NCBI GenBank assembly: GCA_026122225.1
Contig: JANEZZ010002204.1
Coordinates: 1-64,000, forward strand
DNA from: Heloderma charlesbogerti
Lineage: Eukaryota; Chordata; Lepidosauria; Squamata; Helodermatidae
Reading direction: 5' to 3'
DNA length: 64,000 nt
How positions within the stretch are numbered: position 1 is the first letter of the stretch; each line of letters begins with the position of its first letter. Positions 29,801 through 42,797 of the stretch are shown piece by piece. A program made the translations under genes and the position numbers. The notes below the pieces were generated by a model. That model was not told the DNA's origin, searched no databases, and saw only the letters and a program-made list of their open reading frames with translations.

Positions 29801-32800
29801 CTAGGTTCGTGAATCAGAAGGAGTGGGACATCCGGATGGCCTGCCTACTGTCTTCGTGTACGCCATATGGACAGGGGGATGTTTCAGTTGCACAAGAAAA
29901 TTAAGGTTAAAACTCACCTTTGGGTTAGGGTTGGGGAGACTGGGCTTCCCAGGCAGGAACCAGGGTCTCTTTGAAGCCCAGCGTGGTGAAACAGACTGAG
30001 TGGTCCACCGGGATGGCTTCCCCACTCCGTTTTAGTACACCATGTCCATGGGGGGATGTTTCTGTTGCACAAAAAGTTAGGGTTGAAACTACAGTTAGGG
30101 TTAGGATTCGGGAGACATTTCTTCCCAGGTAGGATGCTGGGCTTCGGTGTAGCCTAGCTTGGTGAAACAGACTGAGTGGGCCATCGGGAGAGCTTGCCTA
30201 CTTTCTTTTCGTACACCGTTTGGACGGGGGGATGTTTCAGTTGCACAAGAAAATTAGGGTTAAGTCACAAGTTAGGGTTAGTCTTGGGGAGACTGGGCTT
30301 CCCAGGCAGGAATCAGGGCCTCTGTGAACCCCAGCGTGGTGAAACAGATTGAGTGGGCCACCGGGATGGCTTGCCTACTGTCTTTTAGGACATTCTGTGG
30401 ATTGGGGAATATTGTTTTTGCGCCAGAAAATTATGGTTATAACTCAAGTTAGGGTTAGCGTTTGGGAGACCTGGATTCCCAGGCAGGATGCAGGGCCTCT
30501 GTGAAGCTCAGCTTGGTGACTCAGACTGAGTGGGCCCCCGGGATGGCTTCCCAACTCCGTTTTAGTGCACCTTATGGACAGGGGTTCATTTCAGTTGCAC
30601 AAGATAATGAGGGTTAAGAAGATTCAAGTTAGGGTTAGGGTTGGTGAGACCGGGCTTCCCAGGCAGGAACCAGGGCCTCTGTGAAGGCTAGCTTGGTGGA
30701 ACAGATTGAGTTGGCAATCGGGATGGCTTGCCTACTGACTTTTTCTAAACCGTACGGACGGGGGGTTTTTCACTTGCACAAGAAAATTAGGGTTAAGACT
30801 CAAGTTAGGGTTAGGGTTGGTGAGACCGGGCTTCCCAGGCGGGATCCTGGGCTTCGGTGTAGCCTAGCTTGGTGAAACAGACTGAGTGGGCCATCGGGAT
30901 AGCTTTCCTACTGGCTTTCTGTGCACTGTAAGGACGGGGTATCGTTTCAGTTGCACAAGAAAATGTGAGTGAAAACTCAAGTTAGGGTTAGGGTTGGGGA
31001 GACTGCGGATCCCAAGCGTGATCCTGGGCTTCGGTGCAGCCTAGCTTGGTGAAAAAGACTGAGTGGGCCATCGGGATAGCTTGCCTACTTTCTTTTTGTA
31101 CACCGTTTGGACGGGGGGATGTTTTAGTTGCACAAGAAAATTAGGGCCAAGACTCAAGTTAGGGTTAGGGTTGGTGAGACCAGGCTTCCCAAGCAGGACC
31201 CAGGGCCTCTGTGAAACCTAGCTTGGTGAAACAGATGGAGTAGGCCATCAGGATGGCTTTCCTACTGTCTTTGCGGACATGATATGGATTGGGGAATATT
31301 GTTTTTGCGCAAGAAAATTATGGTTATAACTCAAGATAGGGTTAGGGGTGAGAAGACCTGGTTTCCCACGCAGGAACCAGGGCCTCTGTGAAGGTTTGCT
31401 TGTTGAAACAGATTGAGTGGGCCATCAGGATGGCTCACCTGCTGCATTTTCATACAGCATGCTGAAAGGGGGATGTTTCAGTTGCACAAGAAAATTCGGG
31501 TTAAGACTCGGTAGGGTTAGGGTTGGGGATCCTGGGCTTCGGTGTAGCCTAGCTGGGTGAAACAGACTGAGTGGGACATCAGCATGGCTTACCTATTGAC
31601 TTTTTGTACACCGTATGGCCGTGGAGATGTTTCAGTTGCACAAGAAAATTAGGGGTAAGATCCAAGTCAGGGTTAAGGTTGGGGAGGCTAGGCTTCCCTG
31701 GAGGGAACCAGACCCTCTGTGAAGCCTAGCTTGGTGAAACAGACTTGAGTGGGCCACCAGGATGGCTTCCCTACTCCGTTTTAGTACACCGTGTCCATGG
31801 GGGGATGTTTCCGTTGCACAAGAACATTAGCATTCAGACCCAAATTAGGGTTAGGGTTCTGGAGGCTGGGCTTCCCAGGCAGGAACTACGGCCTCGATGA
31901 AGCCGAGCCTGGTGAAACAGACTGAGTGGGCCATCAGGATTGCTTGCCTACTGTCTTTTTGTACGCTGTATGGGCGAGGGGATGTTTCTGTTGCACCAGA
32001 AAATTAGGATTAATACCCAAGTTAGGGCTGGGTTAGGGAGACTGTGCTTCCCAGGCAGGAACCAGGGCCTCTGTGAAGGCTAGGTTCGTGAATCAGAAGG
32101 AGTGGGACATCCGGATGGCCTGCCTACTGTCTTCGTGTATGCCATATGGACAGGGGGATGTTTCAGTTGCACAAGAAAATTAAGGTTAAAACTCACCTTT
32201 GGGTTAGGGTTGGGGAGACTGGGCTTCCCAGGCAGGAACCAGGGTCTCTTTGAAGCCCAGCGTGGTGAAACAGACTGAGTGGTCCACCGGGATGGCTTCC
32301 CCACTCCGTTTTAGTACACCATGTCCATGGGGGGATGTTTCTGTTGCACAAAAAGTTAGGGTTGAAACTACAGTTAGGGTTAGGATTCGGGAGACATTTC
32401 TTCCCAGGTAGGATGCTGGGCTTCGGTGTAGCCTAGCTTGGTGAAACAGACTGAGTGGGCCATCGGGAGAGCTTGCCTACTTTCTTTTCGTACACCGTTT
32501 GGACGGGGGGATGTTTTAGTTGCACAAGAAAATTAGGGCCAAGACTCAAGTTAGGGTTAGGGTTGGTGAGACCAGGCTTCCCAAGCAGGACCCAGGGCCT
32601 CTGTGAAACCTAGCTTGGTGAAACAGATGGAGTAGGCCATCAGGATGGCTTTCCTACTGTCTTTGCGGACATGATATGGATTGGGGAATATTGTTTTTGC
32701 GCAAGAAAATTATGGTTATAACTCAAGATAGGGTTAGGGGTGAGAAGACCTGGTTTCCCACGCAGGAACCAGGGCCTCTGTGAAGGTTTGCTTGTTGAAA

Positions 32801-35800
32801 CAGATTGAGTGGGCCATCAGGATGGCTCACCTGCTGCATTTTCATACAGCATGCTGAAAGGGGGATGTTTCAGTTGCACAAGAAAATTCGGGTTAAGACT
32901 CGGTAGGGTTAGGGTTGGGGATCCTGGGCTTCGGTGTAGCCTAGCTGGGTGAAACAGACTGAGTGGGACATCAGCATGGCTTACCTATTGACTTTTTGTA
33001 CACCGTATGGCCGTGGAGATGTTTCAGTTGCACAAGAAAATTAGGGGTAAGATCCAAGTCAGGGTTAAGGTTGGGGAGGCTAGGCTTCCCTGGAGGGAAC
33101 CAGACCCTCTGTGAAGCCTAGCTTGGTGAAACAGACTTGAGTGGGCCACCAGGATGGCTTCCCTACTCCGTTTTAGTACACCGTGTCCATGGGGGGATGT
33201 TTCCGTTGCACAAGAACATTAGCATTCAGACCCAAATTAGGGTTAGGGTTCTGGAGGCTGGGCTTCCCAGGCAGGAACTACGGCCTCGATGAAGCCGAGC
33301 CTGGTGAAACAGACTGAGTGGGCCATCAGGATTGCTTGCCTACTGTCTTTTTGTACGCTGTATGGGCGAGGGGATGTTTCTGTTGCACCAGAAAATTAGG
33401 ATTAATACCCAAGTTAGGGCTGGGTTAGGGAGACTGTGCTTCCCAGGCAGGAACCAGGGCCTCTGTGAAGGCTAGGTTCGTGAATCAGAAGGAGTGGGAC
33501 ATCCGGATGGCCTGCCTACTGTCTTCGTGTATGCCATATGGACAGGGGGATGTTTCAGTTGCACAAGAAAATTAAGGTTAAAACTCACCTTTGGGTTAGG
33601 GTTGGGGAGACTGGGCTTCCCAGGCAGGAACCAGGGTCTCTTTGAAGCCCAGCGTGGTGAAACAGACTGAGTGGTCCACCGGGATGGCTTTCCCACTCCG
33701 TTTTAGTACACCATGTCCATGGGGGGATGTTTCTGTTGCACAAAAAGTTAGGGTTGAAACTACAGTTAGGGTTAGGATTCGGGAGACATTTCTTCCCAGG
33801 TAGGATGCTGGGCTTCGGTGTAGCCTAGCTTGGTGAAACAGACTGAGTGGGCCATCGGGAGAGCTTGCCTACTTTCTTTTCGTACACCGTTTGGACGGGG
33901 GGATGTTTCAGTTGCACAAGAAAATTAGGGTTAAGTCACAAGTTAGGGTTAGTCTTGGGGAGACTGGGCTTCCCAGGCAGGAATCAGGGCCTCTGTGAAC
34001 CCCAGCGTGGTGAAACAGATTGAGTGGGCCACCGGGATGGCTTGCCTACTGTCTTTTAGGACATTCTGTGGATTGGGGAATATTGTTTTTGCGCCAGAAA
34101 ATTATGGTTATAACTCAAGTTAGGGTTAGCGTTTGGGAGACCTGGATTCCCAGGCAGGATGCAGGGCCTCTGTGAAGCTCAGCTTGGTGATTCAGACTGA
34201 GTGGGCCCCCGGGATGGCTTCCCAACTCCGTTTTAGTGCACCTTATGGACAGGGGTTCATTTCACTTGCACAAGAAAATTAGGGTTAAGACTCAAGTTAG
34301 GGTTAGGGTTGGGGAGACTGGGCTTCCCAGGCGGGATCCTGGGCTTCGGTGTAGCCTAGCTTGGTGAAACAGACTGAGTGGGCCATCGGGATAGCTTTCC
34401 TACTGGCTTTCTGTGCACTGTAAGGACGGGGTATCGTTTCAGTTGCACAAGAAAATTTGTGTTAAAACTCAAGTTGGGGTTAGGGTTGGGGAGACTGCGG
34501 ATCCCAAGCGTGATCCTGGGCTTCGGTGCAGCCTAGCTTGGTGAAAAAGACTGAGTGTGCCATCGAGATAGCTTGCCTACTTTCTTTTTGTACACCGTTT
34601 GGACGGGGGGATGTTTTAGTTGCACAAGAAAATTAGGGTTAAGAAGACTCAAGTTAGGGTTAGGGTTGGTGAGACCAGGCTTCCCAGGCAGGAACCAGGG
34701 CCTCTGTGAAGGCTAGCTTGGTGGAACAGATTGAGTTGGCAATCGGGATGGCTTGCCTACTGACTTTTTCTAAACCGTATGGACGGGGGGATGTTTCACT
34801 TGCACAAGAAAATTAGGGTTAAGACTCAAGTTAGGGTTAGGGTTGGGGAGACTGGGCTTCCCAGGCGGGATCCTGTGCTTCGGTGTAGCCTAGCTTGGTG
34901 AAACAGACTGAGTGGGCCATCGGGATAGCTTTCCTACTGGCTTTCTGTGCACTGTAAGGACGGGGTATCGTTTCAGTTGCACAAGAAAATGTGTGTTAAA
35001 ACTCAAGTTAGGGTTAGGGTTGGGGAGACTGCGGATCCCAAGCGTGATCCTGGGCTTCGGTGCAGCCTAGCTTGGTGAAAAAGACTGAGTGGGCCATCGG
35101 GATAGCTTGCCTACTTTCTTTTTGTACACCGTTTGGACGGGGGGATGTTTTAGTTGCACAAGAAAATTAGGGCCAAGACTCAAGTTAGGGTTAGGGTTGG
35201 GGAGACTTGGCTTCCTAGGCAGGACCCAGGGCCTCTGTGAAACCTAGCTTGGTGAAACAGATGGAGTAGGCCATCAGGATGGCTTTCCTACTGTCTTTGA
35301 GGACATGATATGGATTGGGGAATATTGTTTTTGCGCAAGAAAATTATGGTTATAACTCAAGATAGGGTTAGGGGTGAGAAGACCTGGTTTGCCACGCAGG
35401 AACCAGGGCCTCTGTGAAGGTTTGCTTGTTGAAACAGATTGAGTGGGCCATCAGGATGGCTCACCTGCTGCATTTTCATACAGCATGCTGAAAGGGGGAT
35501 GTTTCAGTTGCACAAGAAAATTCGGGTTAAGACTCGGTAGGGTTAGGGTTGGGGATCCTGGGCTTCGGTGTAGCCTAGCCGGGTGAAACAGACTGAGTGG
35601 GACATCAGCATGGCTTACCTATTGACTTTTTGTACACCGTATGGCCGTGGAGATGTTTCAGTTGCACAAGAAAATTAGGGGTAAGATCCAAGTCAGGGTT
35701 AAGGTTGGGGAGGCTAGGCTTCCCTGGAGGGAACCAGACCCTCTGTGAAGCCTAGCTTGGTGAAACAGACTTGAGTGGGCCACCAGGATGGCTTCCCTAC

Positions 35801-36105
35801 TCCGTTTTAGTACACCGTGTCCATGGGGGGATGTTTCCGTTGCACAAGAACATTAGCATTCAGACCCAAATTAGGGTTAGGGTTCTGGAGGCTGGGCTTC
35901 CCAGGCAGGAACTACGGCCTCGATGAAGCCGAGCCTGGTGAAACAGACTGAGTGGGCCATCAGGATTGCTTGCCTACTGTCTTTTTGTACGCTGTATGGG
36001 CGAGGGGATGTTTCTGTTGCACCAGAAAATTAGGATTAATACCCAAGTTAGGGCTGGGTTAGGGAGACTGTGCTTCCCAGGCAGGAACCAGGGCCTCTGT
36101 GAAGG
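29801..36105. repeat. Mixed higher-order units of 2279, 1392 and 2634 bp
   Basis: Marker monomers lie at 29801, 32080, 33472 and 36106. The 1392-bp unit (about 8 monomers) arises from a jump near 32515, where one monomer type passes directly into a non-adjacent type (GTTTTAGTTGCACAAG then AGGGCCAAG). It records a deletion by unequal exchange. Confidence 0.85.
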
Positions 36106-39100
36106 CTAGGTTCGTGAATCAGAAGGAGTGGGACATCCGGATGGCCTGCCTACTGTCTTCGTGTATGCCATATGGACAGGGGGATGTTTCAGTTGCACAA
36201 GAAAATTAAGGTTAAAACTCACCTTTGGGTTAGGGTTGGGGAGACTGGGCTTCCCAGGCAGGAACCAGGGTCTCTTTGAAGCCCAGCGTGGTGAAACAGA
36301 CTGAGTGGTCCACCGGGATGGCTTTCCCACTCCGTTTTAGTACACCATGTCCATGGGGGGATGTTTCTGTTGCACAAAAAGTTAGGGTTGAAACTACAGT
36401 TAGGGTTAGGATTCGGGAGACATTTCTTCCCAGGTAGGATGCTGGGCTTCGGTGTAGCCTAGCTTGGTGAAACAGACTGAGTGGGCCATCGGGAGAGCTT
36501 GCCTACTTTCTTTTCGTACACCGTTTGGACGGGGGGATGTTTCAGTTGCACAAGAAAATTAGGGTTAAGTCACAAGTTAGGGTTAGTCTTGGGGAGACTG
36601 GGCTTCCCAGGCAGGAATCAGGGCCTCTGTGAACCCCAGCGTGGTGAAACAGATTGAGTGGGCCACCGGGATGGCTTGCCTACTGTCTTTTAGGACATTC
36701 TGTGGATTGGGGAATATTGTTTTTGCGCCAGAAAATTATGGTTATAACTCAAGTTAGGGTTAGCGTTTGGGAGACCTGGATTCCCAGGCAGGATGCAGGG
36801 CCTCTGTGAAGCTCAGCTTGGTGATTCAGACTGAGTGGGCCCCCGGGATGGCTTCCCAACTCCGTTTTAGTGCACCTTATGGACAGGGGTTCATTTCACT
36901 TGCACAAGAAAATTAGGGTTAAGACTCAAGTTAGGGTTAGGGTTGGGGAGACTGGGCTTCCCAGGCGGGATCCTGGGCTTCGGTGTAGCCTAGCTTGGTG
37001 AAACAGACTGAGTGGGCCATCGGGATAGCTTTCCTACTGGCTTTCTGTGCACTGTAAGGACGGGGTATCGTTTCAGTTGCACAAGAAAATTTGTGTTAAA
37101 ACTCAAGTTGGGGTTAGGGTTGGGGAGACTGCGGATCCCAAGCGTGATCCTGGGCTTCGGTGCAGCCTAGCTTGGTGGAACAGATTGAGTTGGCAATCGG
37201 GATGGCTTGCCTACTGACTTTTTCTAAACTGTATGGACGGGGGGATGTTTTAATTGTACAAGAAAATTAGGGTTAAGAAGACTCAAGTTAGGGTTAGGGT
37301 TGGTGAGACCAAGCTTCCCAGGCAGGAACCAGGGCCTCTGTGAAGGCTAGCTTGGTGGAACAGATTGAGTTGGCAATCGGGATGGCTTGCCTACTGACTT
37401 TTTCTAAACCGTATGGACGGGGGGATGTTTCACTTGCACAAGAAAATTAGGGTTAAGACTCAAGTTAGGGTTAGGGTTGGGGAGACTGGGCTTCCCAGGC
37501 GGGATCCTGGGCTTCGGTGTAGCCTAGCTTGGTGAAACAGACTGAGTGGGCCATCGGGATAGCTTTCCTACCTGCTTTCTGTGCACTGTAAGGACGGGGT
37601 ATCGTTTCAGTTGCACAAGAAAATGTGTGTTAAAACTCAAGTTAGGGTTAGGGTTGGGGAGACTGCGGATCCCAAGCGTGATCCTGGGCTTTGGTGCAGC
37701 CTAGCTTGGTGAAAAAGACTGAGTGGGCCATCGGGATAGCTTGCCTACTTTCTTTTTGTACACCGTTTGGACGGGGGGATGTTTTAGTTGCACAAGAAAA
37801 TTAGGGCCAAGACTCAAGTTAGGGTTAGGGTTGGGGAGACTTGGCTTCCTAGGCAGGACCCAGGGCCTCTGTGAAACCTAGCTTGGTGAAACAGATGGAG
37901 TAGGCCATCAGGATGGCTTTCCTACTGTCTTTGAGGACATGATATGGATTGGGGAATATTGTTTTTGCGCAAGAAAATTATGGTTATAACTCAAGATAGG
38001 GTTAGGGGTGAGAAGACCTGGTTTGCCACGCAGGAACCAGGGCCTCTGTGAAGGTTTGCTTGTTGAAACAGATTGAGTGGGCCATCAGGATGGCTCACCT
38101 GCTGCATTTTCATACAGCATGCTGAAAGGGGGATGTTTCAGTTGCACAAGAAAATTCGGGTTAAGACTCGGTAGGGTTAGGGTTGGGGATCCTGGGCTTC
38201 GGTGTAGCCTAGCCGGGTGAAACAGACTGAGTGGGACATCAGCATGGCTTACCTATTGACTTTTTGTACACCGTATGGCCGTGGAGATGTTTCAGTTGCA
38301 CAAGAAAATTAGGGTTAAGTCACAAGTTAGGGTTAGTCTTGTGGAGACTGGGCTTCCCGGGCAGGAATCAGGGCCTCTGTGAACCCCAGCGTGGTGAAAC
38401 AGATTGAGTCGGCCACCGGGATGGCTTGCCTACTGTCTTTTAGGACATTCTGTGGATTGGGGAATATTGTTTTTGCGCCAGAAAATTATGGTTATAACTC
38501 AAGTTAGGGTTAGCGTTTGGGAGACCTGGATTCCCAGGCAGGATGCAGGGCCTCTGTGAAGCTCAGCTTGGTGATTCAGACTGAGTGGGCCCCGGGATGG
38601 CTTCCCAACTCCGTTTTAGTGCACCTTATGGACAGGGGTTCATTTCAGTTGCACAAGAAAATGAGGGTTAAGAAGACTCAAGTTAGGGTTAGGGTTGGTG
38701 AGACCGGGCTTCCCAGGCAGGAACCAGGGCCTCTGTGAAGGCTAGCTTGGTGGAACAGATTGAGTTGGCAATCGGGATGGCTTGCCTACTGACTTTTTCT
38801 AAACCGTACGGACGGGGGGATGTTTCACTTGCACAAGAAAATTAGGGTTAAGACTCAAGTTAGGGTTAGGGTTGGGGAGACTGGGCTTCCCAGGCGGGAT
38901 CCTGGGCTTCGGTGTAGCCTAGCTTGGTGAAACAGACTGAGTGGGCCATCGGGATAGCTTTCCTACTGGCTTTCTGTGCACTGTAAGGACAGGGTATCGT
39001 TTCAGTTGCACAAGAAAATGTGTGTTAAAACTCAAGTTAGGGTTAGGGTTGGGGAGACTGCGGATCCCAAGCGTGATCCTGGGCTTCGGTGCAGCCTAGC

Positions 39101-41819
39101 TTGGTGAAAAAGACTGAGTGGGCCATCGGGATAGCTTGCCTACTTTCTTTTTGTACACCGTTTGGACGGGGGGATGTTTTAGTTGCACAAGAAAATTAGG
39201 GCCAAGACTCAAGTTAGGGTTAGGGTTGGGGAGACTTGGCTTCCTAGGCAGGACCCAGGGCCTCTGTGAAACCTAGCTTGGTGAAACAGATGGAGTAGGC
39301 CATCAGGATGGCTTTCCTACTGTCTTTGAGGACATGATATGGATTGGGGAATATTGTTTTTGCGCAAGAAAATTATGGTTATAACTCAAGATAGGGTTAG
39401 GGGTGAGAAGACCTGGTTTGCCACGCAGGAACCAGGGCCTCTGTGAAGGTTTGCTTGTTGAAACAGATTGAGTGGGCCATCAGGATGGCTCACCTGCTGC
39501 ATTTTCATACAGCATGCTGAAAGGGGGATGTTTCAGTTGCCCAAGAAAATTCGGGTTAAGACTCGGTAGGGTTAGGGTTGGGGATCCTGGGCTTCGGTGT
39601 AGCCTAGCCGGGTGAAACAGACTGAGTGGGACATCAGCATGGCTTACCTATTGACTTTTTGTACACCGTATGGCCGTGGAGATGTTTCAGTTGCACAAGA
39701 AAATTAGGGGTAAGATCCAAGTCAGGGTTAAGGTTGGGGAGGCTAGGCTTCCCTGGAGGGAACCAGACCCTCTGTGAAGCCTAGCTTGGTGAAACAGACT
39801 TGAGTGGGCCACCAGGATGGCTTCCCTACTCCGTTTTAGTACACCGTGTCCATGGGGGGATGTTTCCGTTGCACAAGAACATTAGCATTCAGACCCAAAT
39901 TAGGGTTAGGGTTCTGGAGGCTGAGCTTCCCAGGCAGGAACTACGGCCTCGATGAAGCCGAGCCTGGTGAAACAGACTGAGTGGGCCATCAGGATTGCTT
40001 GCCTACTGTCTTTTTGTACGCTGTATGGGCGAGGGGATGTTTCAGTTGCACCAGAAAATTAGGATTAATACCCACGTTAGGGCTGGGTTAGGGAGACTGT
40101 GCTTCCCAGGCAGGAACCAGGGCCTCTGTGAAGGCTAGGGTCGTGAATCAGAAGGAGTGGGACATCCAGATGGCCTGCCTACTGTCTTCGTGTACGCCAT
40201 ATGGACAGGGGGATGTTTCAGTTGCACAAGAAAATTAAGGTTAAAACTCACCTTTGGGTTAGGGTTGGGGAGACTGGGCTTCCCAGGCAGGAACCAGGGT
40301 CTCTTTGAAGCCCAGCGTGGTGAAACAGACTGAGTGGTCCACCGGGATGGCTTCCCCACTCCGTTTTAGTACACCATGTCCATGGGGGGATGTTTCTGTT
40401 GCACAAAAAGTTAGGGTTGAAACTACAGTTAGGGTTAGGATTCGGGAGACATTTCTTCCCAGGTAGGATGCTGGGCTTCGGTGTAGCCTAGCTTGGTGAA
40501 ACAGACTGAGTGGGCCATCGGGAGAGCTTGCCTACTTTCTTTTCGTACACCGTTTGGACGGGGGGATGTTTCAGATGCACAAGAAAATTAGGGTTAAGTC
40601 ACAAGTTAGGGTTAGTCTTGGGGAGACTGGGCTTCCCAGGCAGGAATCAGGGCCTCTGTGAACCCCAGCGTGGTGAAACAGATTGAGTGGGCCACCGGGA
40701 TGGCTTGCCTACTGTCTTCGTGTACGCCATATGGACAGGGGCATGTTTCAGTTGCACAAGAAAATTAAGGTTAAAACTCACCTTTGGGTTAGGGTTGGGG
40801 AGACTGGGCTTCTCAGGCAGGAACCAGGGCCTCTGTGAAACCTAGCTTGGTGAAACAGATGGAGTAGGCCATCTGGATGGCTTTCCTACTGTCTTTTAGG
40901 ACATTCTGTGGATTGGGGAATATTGTTTTTGCGCCAGAAAATTATGGTTATAACTCAAGTTAGGGTTAGGGTTGGGGAGACTTGGCTTCCTAGGCAGGAC
41001 CCAGGGCCTCTGTGAAGGCTAGCTTGGTGGAACAGATTGAGTTGGCAATCGGGATGGCTTGCCTACTGACTTTTTCTAAACTGTATGGACGGGGGATGTT
41101 TTAATTGTACAAGAAAATTAGGGTTAAGAAGACTCAAGTTAGGGTTAGGGTTGGTGAGACCAAGCTTCCCAGGCAGGAACCAGGGCCTCTGTGAAGGCTA
41201 GCTTGGTGGAACAGATTGAGTTGGCAATCGGGATGGCTTGCCTACTGACTTTTTCTAAACCGTATGGACGGGGGGATGTTTCACTTGCACAAGAAAATTA
41301 GGGTTAAGACTCAAGTTAGGGTTAGGGTTGGGGAGACTGGGCTTCCCAGGCGGGATCCTGGGCTTCGGTGTAGCCTAGCTTGGTGAAACAGACTGAGTGG
41401 GCCATCGGGATAGCTTTCCTACCTGCTTTCTGTGCACTGTAAGGACGGGGTATCGTTTCAGTTGCACAAGAAAATGTGTGTTAAAACTCAAGTTAGGGTT
41501 AGGGTTGGGGAGACTGCGGATCCCAAGCGTGATCCTGGGCTTTGGTGCAGCCTAGCTTGGTGAAAAAGACTGAGTGGGCCATCGGGATAGCTTGCCTACT
41601 TTCTTTTTGTACACCGTTTGGACGGGGGGATGTTTTAGTTGCACAAGAAAATTAGGGCCAAGACTCAAGTTAGGGTTAGGGTTGGGGAGACTTGGCTTCC
41701 TAGGCAGGACCCAGGGCCTCTGTGAAACCTAGCTTGGTGAAACAGATGGAGTAGGCCATCAGGATGGCTTTCCTACTGTCTTTGAGGACATGATATGGAT
41801 TGGGGAATATTGTTTTTGC
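36106..41819. repeat. Irregular right edge of the satellite array
   Basis: Higher-order order breaks down here. The next marker monomer is 4029 bp away (40135), monomer jumps occur near 37170, 38310 and 40710, and private point changes accumulate. A variant with TTTTAATTGTACAAG, also present near 355, appears at 37250 and 41098. Decay toward an array edge is expected because homogenisation is weaker there. Confidence 0.8.
41812..41819 (+). repeat. Target-site duplication (left), GTTTTTGC
   Basis: The octamer GTTTTTGC is repeated exactly at 42798-42805. Removing the element and one copy restores the ordinary satellite monomer GAATATTGTTTTTGCGCAAG. Confidence 0.97.
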
Positions 41820-42797
41820 TAGGGATGGCGGAGAATTTCTCCCCGAAACTTCGGGGGGCCGAGCGCCAACGCGTTCGGCCCCCCGAACAAGTTTCGGAGA
41901 GAAATCCTCCGCATCCCCCTGCCCCCCCGCACCCCCCCCCCGAGACGGGACTTACCTTTTGCGAATGTCCCTCCCGGTGGCTGGTCCGGCCGGCGGTTCG
42001 GTGGGTGTTCGAGCGAGGCGGGAGTGGCAGCCGGTCTTTCGACCGGCTGCTGCCGCCGCCATTGTAATGAAAGTGAAAAAAAAAAACGCCCCCTGATAGG
42101 CTACGTGACGATTCACGTAGCCTATCATGGCTAGATTTGCAAAGTCAGCCGTGATAGGCTACGTGAATCGTCACGTAGCCTATCATGGGTGACTTAAAAA
42201 AAAAAAAAAATAGTGTACGGATAATGGCGGCCCCCATAGGGAGCCGCCATTCCCGTTCCTTATTTGGTGGCTGTAGTCTACGTAAATGTTTACGTAGACT
42301 ACGTCGAAAATAACGGCAACGCGATTCCGTTGCCTTTATTTTCGCCGTAGTCTACATAAACATTTACGTAGACTACAGCCACTAAATAAGGAATGCGAAT
42401 GGCGGCTCCCTATGGGGGCCGCCATTCGCGTACGCGCTTTTTTTTTTTTTTTAAGTCACCCGTGATAGGCTACGTGACAATTCACGTAGCCTATCACGGC
42501 TGACTTTGCAGATCTAGCCGTGATAGGCTACGTGAATCGTCACGTAGCCTATCAGGGGGCGTTTTTTTTTTGTTTTTTTTTTACTTTCGCGTTTGCGGCC
42601 GGGCGAGGCGAGGCGCCTCCTCCCCGGCCTGAATTTCGGCCGGGCGAGGCGGGAAGCCTCCCCCCCGGCCTGAATTTCGGCCGGGCGAGGTGGGAAGCCT
42701 CCCCCCCCGGCCTGAACTTCACGGGGGGAGCAGCGAAGCGCTCCCCCCCACCGCGAACGGCCTTCGAGGACAGGTAAGTGACTTTCGTCCACCCCTA
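41820..42797. mobile_element. hAT-type foldback element, copy A (978 bp, complete)
   Basis: The element begins TAGGGATGG and ends CCACCCCTA, flanked by perfect 8-bp duplications, which fits hAT transposition. It is one large palindrome centred near 42308. From the left it has an end hairpin (41831-41909), an outward minus-strand splice-donor-like ACTTACCT (41950-41957), a GC-rich segment, two GATAGGCTACGT palindromes, a poly(A) run, an ATGGCGGC hairpin and central TAGTCTACGTAAA palindromes, then mirror images of these. The right arm ends with AGGTAAGT at 42772-42779, only about 20 bp from the terminus. No transposase is encoded. It sits inside a satellite monomer, so it is younger than that monomer. 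Confidence 0.95.
41955..42062 (-). other. Candidate mini-exon: ATG frame open to the splice donor (copy A, left arm)
   Basis: Reading from 42062 on the minus strand, an ATG opens 36 codons beginning M-A-A-A-A-A-G-R-K-T-G and rich in Ala, Arg and Pro. The frame stops only at the TAA inside the GTAAGT of the donor. If the donor is used, 35 codons plus two bases would be spliced to whatever lies downstream. The context AATGGCGGC resembles initiator or YY1-type sites found at some vertebrate promoters. There is no evidence of translation, and most other copies of this frame carry stops. Confidence 0.35.

Larger units (their letters stand above)
15505..41819. repeat. Telomere-motif satellite array, block 2
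   Basis: The same roughly 178-bp monomer family continues to the hAT insertion. Distances between marker monomers are 2280 (twice), 1569 (twice), 2634 (twice), 2279, 1392, 2634 and 4029 bp. The lengths differ by whole numbers of monomers (177 or 354 bp, or about 711 bp), the signature of unequal crossover or gene conversion. Neighbouring units are nearly identical, with only scattered single-base changes, for example C at 18215 against T one unit later. Confidence 0.95.

Noticed and set aside
42030..42560. CRISPR-like array suggested by repeated GATAGGCTACGT units
   Set aside because: The units are palindromes inside transposon arms with no regular spacers, no cas genes, and in a eukaryotic context.
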